NCBI RefSeq assembly: GCF_017356015.1
Contig: NZ_JAFIQV010000006.1
Location: forward strand, 62,001-126,000
DNA length: 64,000 nucleotides
Origin: Azospirillum sp. SYSU D00513
GTDB taxonomy: Bacteria > Pseudomonadota > Alphaproteobacteria > Azospirillales > Azospirillaceae
Direction of reading: 5' to 3'
Below are positions 18,667-26,602 of the stretch, piece after piece. Both the position numbers and the translations under genes were made by a program. The notes under the pieces are model-generated. The model was not told the origin of the DNA. It ran no database searches and saw nothing but the letters and a program-made list of their open reading frames with translations. The first letter of the stretch is position 1, and each line of letters opens with the position of its first letter.

Positions 18667-18709
18667 TGGGTGCCCTTCCGTTCGGCGTTCCGTTCTTACC
18701 GGGTGGCCT

Positions 18710-19282
18710 TCAGCCTTGCGCGCCGGTTGCTTGTGCATTGATGGGGCGGCCGCCACGGACGAACCAGGTCACCAGCACGTCGCCGCAGATCAGGAAGGCC
18801 ATGACGCTGTAGCCGAGATAGACGTAGACCATCGGCAGCTCCAGGATGGCCGAGGGCTGGTCCACCGTCAGCCCGAGCAGGCGCATGTTGGCGACGAAGG
18901 TCCAGCCGCAGAATCCCAGGACCAGCGCCTCCACCAGCCGCCCCGACCAGCCTTCCAGCCGGGGCGATCCCAGATAGGCGATGGCGTCCAGCGCGATGTG
19001 GGCGCGGTGCCTCCAGGCGAGCCAGCCCGACAGGTAGCCGATCCACACCAGCGCGTAGCGCGCCAGCTCCTCGCTCCAGGTCAGCGGGTCGTTCAGCGCG
19101 TAGCGCCAGGCGACCTGGGCGAGGCAGACCAGGATCATCACCGCGACGGTCAGCACCAGCGCGGCCATCGCGAGATACTCGACCCCGCGCCAGACGGCCT
19201 CCACCGCCGCCCGCACGCGCGGCTGGCGGCTGGCTGCCGCGCCCAGTGCCGGACGCGAGGCCAGACGCGGCAGGGCCGTCAT
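18710..19282 (-). CDS. dctQ: TRAP transporter small permease, DctQ family
   Basis: The product is 190 residues with four hydrophobic helices (~35-60, ~75-95, ~115-135, ~150-170). It contains the family hallmark R-Y-A-L-N-D-P-L-T-W-S-E-E-L-A-R and the W-R-H-R-A-H-I block. The start ATG (19282) overlaps the stop of dctP (ATGA), so translation is coupled. Longer upstream starts lie inside dctP and are rejected. It forms the membrane part of the TRAP transporter with the DctM protein encoded 43 bp downstream. Confidence 0.92.
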   Translation of the reverse strand: MTALPRLASRPALGAAASRQPRVRAAVEAVWRGVEYLAMAALVLTVAVMILVCLAQVAWRYALNDPLTWSEELARYALVWIGYLSGWLAWRHRAHIALDAIAYLGSPRLEGWSGRLVEALVLGFCGWTFVANMRLLGLTVDQPSAILELPMVYVYLGYSVMAFLICGDVLVTWFVRGGRPINAQATGAQG

Positions 19283-20256
19283 TGCGCCCCCTCGCGGATG
19301 GCGGCGAGCATGCCCTGATCGATGTTCTTCAGCGACCCGGCGAGGCCGGCGGTCGCCTTGCGGAAGGGCGTGGTGTCGACGGTCTCCACGGTCATGCCGC
19401 GCTCGCGCAGCTTCTCCAGCTGTTCGCGCTCGAGCCGTGCCGACTGCTCGCGCTGGTAGGCGGTCTCCTCGGCCATCGTCTCCTGGACCGCGGAACGGAC
19501 CTCCGCCGGGAGGGCGTCCCAGCGCGCCTTGCTGAACATCGCGACGTGCGGCCCGTAGACGTGCCCGGTCAGGGTCACGTGCTTCTGCACCTCCCACAGG
19601 GAGTTGGTGTAGATGATGGTGATCGGGTTCTCCTGCGCGTCGATGACGCCCTGGCCGAGGCTGGTGAAGACCTCGCCCCAGACCATCGGGATCGGCGAGG
19701 CGCCGAGTTCCTTGAAAGCCGCGATGTGCACGGGGTTCTGCATGGTGCGCAGCTTCAGGCCCTTCAGGTCGTCCGGCGAGGCCACCGGCTTCTTGGTGGT
19801 CAGGTGGCGCCAGCCGTTCTCCCACCAGCCGAGCCCGACGATGCCCTTGGGCTCCAGCTTGGACAGCAGCGTCCGGCCGATCTCGCCGTCCAGCGTGCGG
19901 TAGACATGGGCCGAATCCTTGAACAGGAAGGGCAGGTCCACGATGCCCATCTGCGGCGCGAAGGCGGTGAGCGGCCCGGTCGAGACGACGGCCATGTCCA
20001 CCGAGCCGAGCTGGAGCCCCTCGACCATCTCCCGTTCCTCGCCGAGCTGGCGGTCGGGATAGACCTCTACCTTGACCTTGCCGCCGGTCTTCGCCGCCAG
20101 CAGCTCGCCGAACTTGACGAGGCCGAGATGGGTCGGGTGCGCCATCTGGGCGCCGTGGCCCGCCTTGATGACGATCTCGCCGGCCGCCTGGGCCGTGCCC
20201 GCCGCGGCCAGCGCCGACAGCAGGACGCCCGACACCACTGAAAGCATGCGCATCAT
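19279..20256 (-). CDS. dctP: TRAP transporter substrate-binding protein, DctP family
   Basis: The product is 325 residues. The ATG at 20256 has GGAGG about 8 nt upstream, and the protein begins with a Sec signal peptide ending in A-Q-A-A. It is a periplasmic extracytoplasmic solute receptor with the usual P-D-R-Q-L-G-E-E-R-E-M-V-E-G-L-Q-L-G segment and the conserved ligand-carboxylate arginine region (G-L-K-L-R-T-M-Q-N-P). The residue pattern fits the uronate/sugar-acid DctP clade. It lies 28 bp after the ABC permease gene and is coupled to dctQ. Confidence 0.92.
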   Translation of the reverse strand: MMRMLSVVSGVLLSALAAAGTAQAAGEIVIKAGHGAQMAHPTHLGLVKFGELLAAKTGGKVKVEVYPDRQLGEEREMVEGLQLGSVDMAVVSTGPLTAFAPQMGIVDLPFLFKDSAHVYRTLDGEIGRTLLSKLEPKGIVGLGWWENGWRHLTTKKPVASPDDLKGLKLRTMQNPVHIAAFKELGASPIPMVWGEVFTSLGQGVIDAQENPITIIYTNSLWEVQKHVTLTGHVYGPHVAMFSKARWDALPAEVRSAVQETMAEETAYQREQSARLEREQLEKLRERGMTVETVDTTPFRKATAGLAGSLKNIDQGMLAAIREGAQ

Positions 20257-20284
20257 GATCGTTTCCTCCGTTGGTTCGTTCTTG

Positions 20285-21301
20285 CTAGGGACTCGTTCCG
20301 GCCGGCCGGGCCGTTGCCGCCGCTGGGCTTGGGGTGGCGTCCGGGCGTGGCGCTCGCCGACGCCGCGCATCGCCGGCGAGCGCCAGGACGGCGATGATGA
20401 CCGCACCCTGGATGATGTCCTGGGTGCCCGCGGGCAGGCCGGCGACCTGCATCGTCGTGACGATCAGCACCAGCAGGACCGAGCCGAACAGCGTGCCCGC
20501 CGCCGACGCCTGGCCGCCGAAGATCAGCGTCCCGCCGAGCACCACCGCGCCGACGGATTGCAGCAGGAAGGGGCTTCCCATGTCGAGGAAGGCGCCGCCG
20601 GACCGTGCCGCCAGCAGCACCCCGGCCAGGGCCGAGGCCACGCCGCCGGCGAGGAAGGCGATGGCGGTCACCCGGCCGGCCGGGATGCCGGCCAGCACCG
20701 CCGCCCGGTGGTTCTGACCCACCGCGGCGAGCAGCCGCCCATACACGGTCCGCCGCAGGACGAAGGCGCAGAGCAGGGTGGCCGCCAGCGCCAGCAGCAC
20801 GATGACCGGCACGCCCGCGACCCGCCCGGTCGCGACCCAGGCCAGGGCCGGGCTGATCCGGTATGTCGAGAAGCTGCGGTTCGCCAGCAGCGTCCCGGTG
20901 GCGAGAACATAGCCCGTCGCCAGGGTCGCGATCATGGCGGGAATGCGCAGCAGCAGGACCAGCGCGGCGTTCGCCGCCCCGACGAGCAGCCCGACGGCGG
21001 CCGCGACCGTCAGCCCCACCGGCAGCATGAGGTCCGACCCGTCGATGACGTTCACCGACATGAAGGCGCTGAGCGTGATGACGCCGGGAACGGACAGGTC
21101 GATGTTGCCCCGCCCGGTGGTCACAACCAGCATCTGCCCGAGCGCGGGGAAGAGCAGGAACGCGGCCGAGGCTGCCACGCCGGACAGGCTCTGCGGGCTG
21201 AACCGCGCGGTGAGCAGGCTCAGGGCCAGCCAGAGGACCAGCACGCCCATCAGGGACCAGACCCAGGGGCGCCGTTGCGCCCAGGCGAGAAAACCGCTCA
21301 T
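20285..21301 (-). CDS. CUT2-type sugar ABC transporter permease (RbsC family)
   Basis: The product is 338 residues. The ATG at 21301 overlaps the stop of the ATPase-permease fusion (ATGA). Eight to ten hydrophobic helices and the RbsC-type landmarks are seen: G-R-G-N-I-D-L-S-V-P-G at ~65-75, A-V-G-Q-N-H-R-A-A-V-L-A-G-I-P and V-L-G-G-T-L-I-F-G-G. It pairs with the permease half of the fusion to make the heterodimeric channel of the importer whose binding protein is encoded at 23942-25000. Confidence 0.9.
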   Translation of the reverse strand: MSGFLAWAQRRPWVWSLMGVLVLWLALSLLTARFSPQSLSGVAASAAFLLFPALGQMLVVTTGRGNIDLSVPGVITLSAFMSVNVIDGSDLMLPVGLTVAAAVGLLVGAANAALVLLLRIPAMIATLATGYVLATGTLLANRSFSTYRISPALAWVATGRVAGVPVIVLLALAATLLCAFVLRRTVYGRLLAAVGQNHRAAVLAGIPAGRVTAIAFLAGGVASALAGVLLAARSGGAFLDMGSPFLLQSVGAVVLGGTLIFGGQASAAGTLFGSVLLVLIVTTMQVAGLPAGTQDIIQGAVIIAVLALAGDARRRRAPRPDATPSPAAATARPAGTSP

Positions 21302-23844
21302 GCCTCCTCCCGCCGGTCCATCGCGCCGCGCAGGGCCAGGATGCCGATCAGCAGCAATCCCTGGACCGCTGCGTTGTAGTCTGTGGCGATGCCGAGGAAG
21401 CTCAGCAGCGAGCCGATCAGCGACAGGGTCACGGCCCCCGCCGTGACGCCGAGGGGCGAGACGAAGCCGCCCCCCAGCCTGCAGCCGCCGATCACCACGG
21501 CGGCGATGCTGAGAAGGGTGAAGCCGCTGCCGGCGTTGATGTCGCTCGCCGTGGTGATCGCCGTCATGGACAGGCCGGCGGCGGTGGCGAAGAGCCCGGC
21601 GAGGAGGTACCGCAGCACCGTATGGCGCAGGGCGGACCAGCCGCCCTGTTCCAGCGCGTCCGGGTTGTTGCCGAAGGCGCGCAGCACGGTGCCGGTGCGC
21701 GACCGGTCCACCAGAAGGCCGCACAGCCCCGCCGCGGCGATGATGAGGGCGGAGGTCGGAAGACCGGGGATCTGCCAGCCCACCGCAGCGCTCAGCCACT
21801 CCGGGCTGGCGCCGCCGGGCGCCGCCTGGAGGCTGTAGCCGCAGCCGAGCCAGATGAAGGAAGCGCCCAGCGTGACGACGATGGCGGGGATGCGGCGCCG
21901 CTCGATGATGGCGCCGGTCAGGGCGTATGCGGCGAGCGCGGCGGCGAGCGCCGCCATGCCCAGCGGGGGCTGCTCGACCAGCAGCGTCGCGCTGACGACG
22001 TTCACCAGCCCGGCATAGGCGCCGATGCCCAGGTCGATCTGGCTGCCGCCGACGATGATCATCTGCGCCAGCGCGATCAGCACCAGCGGGATCGCCGAAC
22101 TCAGCAGCAGGTCCATCCCGAAGGTGCTCGCCGCCATGGGGTTCAGCAGGACCAGCGCGGCGGCCACCAGCGCCAGGCTCAGGAAGGGGGCCAGCGCGGC
22201 GAGCCGCGCGCCCAGGCCGCCGTCCGTTCCCCCTGGCGCCTCACGGCGTTCCGGATTTCGACCGTCGGAGACTTGGCCCGCACCTTGGCCCACACCCTGG
22301 AAGGCGCCCTGGACGATGCCCTCCTCGGAAATGTCGCTCCCCTTTAGCTCGCGGACGATGGCGCCGTCGCGGAAGACCAGCACGCGGTCGCACTCCAGAA
22401 GCTCGGCATCCTCCGTGCTGTGCCAGAGCAGGAGGCGGCCGGACCCGGCGGTGTCCCGGACGGCGGCGTAGAAGTCGCGCTTGGCCGCCACGTCCACGCC
22501 GCGCATGGGATCGTCGAGCAGCACCATTTCGAAACCCGGCAGCAGGGCGCGGGCGACCAGAGCCTTCTGCTGGTTGCCGCCGCTCAGATGCAGGATGTTG
22601 GAGGGCAGACGGGCCGGGTCGAGCCGCAGCCGTTCCGCCCAGGCCTCCCCCTCCCGCCGCTCCGCAGCCGGGGACGGGACCGACAGCAGGGGGCGGCGCG
22701 CGAGGCCGGCGGCGCCGATGTTCTCGAGCACGCTCCACAGCGGGAACAGCCCGTCGCGCTGGCGGTCGCCGGACACGAAACCGGCGCCGGCGCGGCAGGA
22801 CAGGTCCGGGTCGGAGCCGCCCGCGGCGCAGGCGCGGATGCGGTGCAGAAGATCCTTCTGGCCGGCGCCCTCCAGGCCGGCGAATCCGACGACCTCGCCG
22901 GCTCGCAGCTCGATGTCTCGGCCGAGCGGCGCCACAGCGGCACCGCCGACGCGCAGCAGCACCGGCCGCGTGCTATCGGCCGCGCTCTTGGCGCCCATGC
23001 CGACGCGCGCGGCCGCCGGCTGGTCCTGCGCGGCCTCACCGCCCATCAGCGCCACGAGATCATGTACCGCGAAACCGCGCGCGTTCCCCTCGCGGACGAT
23101 GCGCCCATTGCGCATCACCACGACGCGGCCGCAGACCTCCAGCACCTCGCGCAGCTTGTGGGTGATGAAGATGAAGGACACGCCCTCGGCGGCGCGGCGC
23201 CGGATGTAGGACTGGAGCTGTGCCGCGCGCCCGCCATCGAGCGAGGAGGTCGGTTCGTCCAGGATCAGCAGCTTCAGCGCCGGGTCGGCGGCGGCGCGCG
23301 CGATCTCCACCATCTGCCTCTGGCCGATCGGCAGGTCGCCGAGCCGCCGGTCCGGGTCGATGCCGCTGTCCGGGAAGACGGCGTCGATGCCCGCACGGGC
23401 GAGCGCCCGGTAGCGGCCCCGCCAGAAGGGCGTGGGGCCGGAGAGGCCCGGCGCCTCCAGGTAGACGTTCTCCGCCACCGTCAGGTTGGTGCAGAGGGAC
23501 AGTTCCTGGTGGACGATGCGGATGCCGCGCTCCCGCGCGGTGCCCGGCGTGTGCCCATGGACGGATACGGGCGCGCCGCCGATGGCGATCGTGCCCGTAT
23601 CCGCCTGGGCGGAGCCGCAGAGGATGCGCATCAGCGTGCTCTTGCCGGCGCCGTTGGCGCCGACCAGACCGACCGTCTCGCCGGGCATGACCGAGAGGCT
23701 GATGCCGTCGTTGGCCAGCGTCGGGCCGTAGGCCTTGCTGATGCGGTCGAGGGCGATGACCGGGACGGCGGCGCCGGCCGCCGTCCCGGACGCCATGCCG
23801 GGGCCGTCGTCGGGCGGGAGCGCCCGTGGCGAGGTGAGGGTCAT
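21298..23844 (-). CDS. Sugar ABC transporter: tandem ATPase fused to a permease domain
   Basis: The product is 848 residues. Residues ~28-510 are an RbsA-type double ATPase. The first domain has Walker A G-A-N-G-A-G-K-S-T (62-70), a G-Q-R-Q-M-V-E-I-A signature and the Walker B L-I-L-D-E-P-T-S-S-L-D. The second has L-S-G-G-N-Q-Q-K and L-L-D-D-P-M-R-G-V-D but a degenerate Walker A (G-L-E-G-A-G-Q-K-D), as usual for this family. After a polar linker, residues ~535-848 form a complete RbsC-like permease with G-G-S-Q-I-D-L-G-I-G. RbsA and RbsC are normally separate proteins. It follows the binding-protein gene by about 100 bp and is coupled to the second permease. Confidence 0.9.
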   Translation of the reverse strand: MTLTSPRALPPDDGPGMASGTAAGAAVPVIALDRISKAYGPTLANDGISLSVMPGETVGLVGANGAGKSTLMRILCGSAQADTGTIAIGGAPVSVHGHTPGTARERGIRIVHQELSLCTNLTVAENVYLEAPGLSGPTPFWRGRYRALARAGIDAVFPDSGIDPDRRLGDLPIGQRQMVEIARAAADPALKLLILDEPTSSLDGGRAAQLQSYIRRRAAEGVSFIFITHKLREVLEVCGRVVVMRNGRIVREGNARGFAVHDLVALMGGEAAQDQPAAARVGMGAKSAADSTRPVLLRVGGAAVAPLGRDIELRAGEVVGFAGLEGAGQKDLLHRIRACAAGGSDPDLSCRAGAGFVSGDRQRDGLFPLWSVLENIGAAGLARRPLLSVPSPAAERREGEAWAERLRLDPARLPSNILHLSGGNQQKALVARALLPGFEMVLLDDPMRGVDVAAKRDFYAAVRDTAGSGRLLLWHSTEDAELLECDRVLVFRDGAIVRELKGSDISEEGIVQGAFQGVGQGAGQVSDGRNPERREAPGGTDGGLGARLAALAPFLSLALVAAALVLLNPMAASTFGMDLLLSSAIPLVLIALAQMIIVGGSQIDLGIGAYAGLVNVVSATLLVEQPPLGMAALAAALAAYALTGAIIERRRIPAIVVTLGASFIWLGCGYSLQAAPGGASPEWLSAAVGWQIPGLPTSALIIAAAGLCGLLVDRSRTGTVLRAFGNNPDALEQGGWSALRHTVLRYLLAGLFATAAGLSMTAITTASDINAGSGFTLLSIAAVVIGGCRLGGGFVSPLGVTAGAVTLSLIGSLLSFLGIATDYNAAVQGLLLIGILALRGAMDRREEA

Positions 23845-23854
23845 GTCGCTGGTG

Positions 23855-23872
23855 GTCCGCTGTGTTGCGGAC
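23855..23872 (-). other. Intercistronic hairpin between binding protein and ABC genes
   Basis: GTCCGC-TGTGTT-GCGGAC forms a 6-bp stem. The overlapping GGACGG-GT-CCGTCC at 23869-23882 gives an alternative stem. It lies in the ~97-bp gap after the binding-protein gene, where such hairpins often keep binding-protein mRNA more abundant than the membrane genes. Confidence 0.4.
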
Positions 23873-23941
23873 GGGTCCGTCCCGGCGGTCGCGGGTCCGG
23901 ATCCGTCCTACGGCACCTGGAGGGCGCTTGTCGGAGGGCGT

Positions 23942-25000
23942 TTACTTGGCCGCGGCCTGCGGCTGGGCCAGAAGCGTCTCGCGCACCCAGCCTTGCGTGA
24001 AGGTCGGGCTGACGATGGTGCCCGCCGGCATGGAGGCGTAATCGTCCAGGTTCTTTTCGTCCACCACCGCGACCGGCATGGTCATGGCCTTGGGCGGCTT
24101 CGCCCCCTTCGTGATCTCGTAGGACAGCCAGAAGGCGGCGCCTCCGATCCCGGGCGTGGTGTTCATGGAGATGGTGGAATAACCGTTCTTCTTCCTCTGC
24201 GCGTTCCACCACTGGATGAAGTTCGAGCTGCCGCCCCCGCTGATGATCGGCATCTTCTTCTCGTAGGCTCCGCCATACTGCTCGAAGGCCTGGGCGATGC
24301 CGAAATCGTCGCCGCCGCCCTGGGCCAGCACCGCGTCCACTGTCGGCAGGCTCGGCAGCACGTTGGCGACGGCGGACTGCGCGGTGGAGGTGGTGGCCTG
24401 CCCGTAGACGGTGGCGACGACCTTGATGCCCGGATAGCTCTGCAACGCCTCCATGTGGCCGGCGTGCATTTCGTTGTCGGGTGCGGAGCCCTTCACGCCG
24501 CGCACGACGATGACGTTGCCCTGGCCGTTCAGGCGCTTGGCGATCTCATGCGCCATGTCGGCCTGGTACTTGCGGAAATCGAAGCCCAGCGTGTAGGCGC
24601 AGGGGGCCGACACCAGGGAGTCGAAGGCGACGACCGTGATCCCGGCCTGGCAGGCCTTCTGGATGATCCCGTTCAGCGCGGTTTCCGACGCGGCGTTGAT
24701 GGCGATCACATCGACCTTGCGCAGGATGAGATCGGCCATCTGGCTCATCTGCTGGTTGGCCGAGCCGTCGCCGTTGACGACGACGTAATCGGCGATCTTG
24801 CCCTCCTGCTTGGCCTGGGTCGCCGCCGCCTCGAAGGATTCCACCATCTGGCGGCGCCAGGTGTTGCCGTAATAGGAGTTGGACAGGGCGATCACCGGCT
24901 TGTCGGGCGCCGCCTGCGCCGGCAGGGCCGGAATGAGCAGCGCGGCCGCCAGGACGGCGAGCGGCAGCCGGCGGGCGGCACGGTTCGGACCTCGGTGCAT
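23942..25000 (-). CDS. Sugar ABC transporter periplasmic binding protein (type I fold)
   Basis: The product is 352 residues. The ATG at 25000 has GGAGGAG about 7 nt upstream. The signal peptide (L-A-V-L-A-A-A-L-L-I-P-A-L-P-A-Q-A) is cleaved near A-Q-A-A. The mature protein is a Peripla_BP_4-type receptor: I-A-L-S-N-S-Y-Y-G-N-T-W-R at the first strand, N-Q-Q-M-S-Q-M-A-D-L-I-L-R-K-V-D in helix 2, and I-A-I-N-A-A-S at the hinge. It is the first gene of the minus-strand transport operon. Operator-like GGTATGAT motifs lie upstream in the divergent promoter region shared with the RuBisCO-like gene, so both operons are probably controlled together. Confidence 0.92.
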   Translation of the reverse strand: MHRGPNRAARRLPLAVLAAALLIPALPAQAAPDKPVIALSNSYYGNTWRRQMVESFEAAATQAKQEGKIADYVVVNGDGSANQQMSQMADLILRKVDVIAINAASETALNGIIQKACQAGITVVAFDSLVSAPCAYTLGFDFRKYQADMAHEIAKRLNGQGNVIVVRGVKGSAPDNEMHAGHMEALQSYPGIKVVATVYGQATTSTAQSAVANVLPSLPTVDAVLAQGGGDDFGIAQAFEQYGGAYEKKMPIISGGGSSNFIQWWNAQRKKNGYSTISMNTTPGIGGAAFWLSYEITKGAKPPKAMTMPVAVVDEKNLDDYASMPAGTIVSPTFTQGWVRETLLAQPQAAAK

Positions 25001-25116
25001 GTGCGTCTCCTCCCCAGGAAATCTGCCAGCGCTTCTGGCGGCGTTGCGGCGTTCCAGCATCCGGTGGAAACCTGTTCCCGGCTCCCTGCCGTCGCATGCG
25101 GCACGCACCCTTATGG

Positions 25117-25135
25117 AGCAATCATCATACCAGTA
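25117..25135 (-). promoter_or_regulatory. GntR operator-like site A (minus-strand operon side)
   Basis: Read on the minus strand the site contains CTGGTATGATGAT, matching the left half of the sites at 25194, 28945 and 31943. The partner half-site is degenerate here. It lies 117-135 bp upstream of the binding-protein start in the divergent intergenic region, in an AT-rich stretch suitable for a promoter. Confidence 0.55.
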
Positions 25136-25192
25136 TATTGTTCGAGGCAAGAACATTCTTTAAAAAATTTGTCTTGCCGGCGTGCTGCAAGC

Positions 25193-25211
25193 TGGTATGA
25201 TGACTATACGA
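25193..25211 (+). promoter_or_regulatory. GntR operator-like site B (upstream of the RuBisCO-like gene)
   Basis: GGTAT-GATGACT-ATACG is nearly an inverted repeat, with GGTAT at 25194-25198 and ATACG at 25206-25210. It has the same spacing and the same TGGTATGAT core as the other sites of the island. It lies about 125 bp before the plus-strand catabolic operon. Confidence 0.6.
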
Positions 25212-25336
25212 ACTCGCCCATGGCGCCGCCGGATCCGTTCCGGCCCGGAGCGCCGAAAAACCGCCGTCAGGAAAGCAGCGCCGCCCCGATGCGGCGAAAA
25301 GGCCGAAGGCAGAGGCTTGAGAAGGTGACAGGCAGC

Positions 25337-26602
25337 ATGTCCGCGCAACGCATCACCGCGACCTATCGCATCGAAACCGCCTATCCCGTGATGGAAGCGG
25401 TCGAAACCATGGCCGGGGAGCAGTCCACCGGCACCTTCATCCGCCTGCCCGGCGAGACCGACGCGATGCGCGAGGCCTACGGCGCGCATGTGGAACGGGT
25501 GACCGAGCTGGAGGAGGTCGCGGCCCCGTCCCTGCCGGGGGCCGGCCTGCCGAGGGGGACCGCCGGAAAGCCGGTCTGGCGCCGGGCGGAGGTGGTGCTG
25601 TCCTGGTCGCTCGACAATTTCGGGCCGTCCCTGCCGAACCTCGTGGCGACCGTCGCCGGCAACCTGTTCGAGCTGCGTCCCTTCAGCGGGCTGCGGCTGA
25701 TCGACATGACCCTGCCGGAGGCCTTCGCCGCGGCCTATCCCGGTCCCAGGTTCGGCGTCGCCGGCACGCGCCGCCTCGCCGGGGTGGAGGGCCGCCCGCT
25801 GATCGGCACCATCGTGAAGCCGAGCGTGGGGCTCGGCCCGGAGGAGACGGCGGCGGTTGCCCGGACGCTCTGCGAGGCCGGCATCGACTTCATCAAGGAC
25901 GACGAGCTTCAGGCCGACGGCCCGCATTGCCCCTTCGAGCAGCGTGCCCGCGCCGTGATGCGGGTCGTCAACGACAGCGCCGAGCGCACGGGGAAGAAGG
26001 CGATGTACGCCTTCAACATCACCGGCGACCTCGAAGAGATGCGCCGGCGCCATGACCTCGTCCTCGAACTCGGCGGCACCTGCGTGATGGCGAGCCTCAA
26101 TTCGGTCGGGCTGACCGGCATGATCGAGCTGGGCCGCTTCAGCCAGCTCCCCATCCACGCCCACCGCAACGGCTGGGGCTATCTTTCCCGCGAGCCGTCG
26201 CTCGGCTGGTCCTACGTGGCTTGGCAGAAGATCTGGCGTCTGGCGGGTGCCGACCACATGCACGTCAACGGCCTCCAGAACAAGTTCTGCGAGGAGGACG
26301 ACAGCGTCATCGCCTCGGCCAGGGCCTGCCTGACGCCGATGTTCGAGAGCAAGCCCTGCACGGTGATGCCGGTCTTCTCCTCCGGCCAGTCGGCCAAGCA
26401 GGCGCCGGGCACCTACGCGGCACTGGGCTCCGCCGACCTGATCTTCGCGGCCGGCGGCGGCATCATGGGCCATCCCGACGGGCCGGCGGCCGGCTTCGCC
26501 AGCCTTCGCGAATCCTGGGAGGCGGCGCTCGCCGGCATCCCGCTGGAAGAGTACGCGCGCGACCATCCGGCGCTCGCCAAGGCGATCAGGGCCTACGCAT
26601 GA
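25337..26602 (+). CDS. RuBisCO-like protein of D-apionate catabolism (OiaX or OiaT type)
   Basis: The product is 421 residues from ATG 25337; a much longer upstream frame is not coding. The C-terminal barrel keeps the RuBisCO superfamily core: G-T-I-V-K-P-S-V-G-L in beta-1 and D-F-I-K-D-D-E, holding the carbamylated Lys and two acidic metal ligands. F-N-I-T-G-D and H-A-H-R-N-G-W-G-Y also match the superfamily. Together with DUF1537 kinase, ApnO, ApnL and ApsD this identifies the RLPs that process 3-oxo-isoapionate-4-phosphate. Two reactions are known: decarboxylation to L-erythrulose-1-phosphate (OiaX) or transcarboxylation/hydrolysis to 3-phosphoglycerate plus glycolate (OiaT). Sequence inspection alone does not decide which. 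It is coupled to the kinase gene by ATGA. Confidence 0.85.
   Translation: MSAQRITATYRIETAYPVMEAVETMAGEQSTGTFIRLPGETDAMREAYGAHVERVTELEEVAAPSLPGAGLPRGTAGKPVWRRAEVVLSWSLDNFGPSLPNLVATVAGNLFELRPFSGLRLIDMTLPEAFAAAYPGPRFGVAGTRRLAGVEGRPLIGTIVKPSVGLGPEETAAVARTLCEAGIDFIKDDELQADGPHCPFEQRARAVMRVVNDSAERTGKKAMYAFNITGDLEEMRRRHDLVLELGGTCVMASLNSVGLTGMIELGRFSQLPIHAHRNGWGYLSREPSLGWSYVAWQKIWRLAGADHMHVNGLQNKFCEEDDSVIASARACLTPMFESKPCTVMPVFSSGQSAKQAPGTYAALGSADLIFAAGGGIMGHPDGPAAGFASLRESWEAALAGIPLEEYARDHPALAKAIRAYA

Noticed and set aside
25337..26602. True RuBisCO (carbon fixation)
   Set aside because: Length and loops differ from form I-III enzymes, no small subunit or phosphoribulokinase is nearby, and the context is apionate catabolism.
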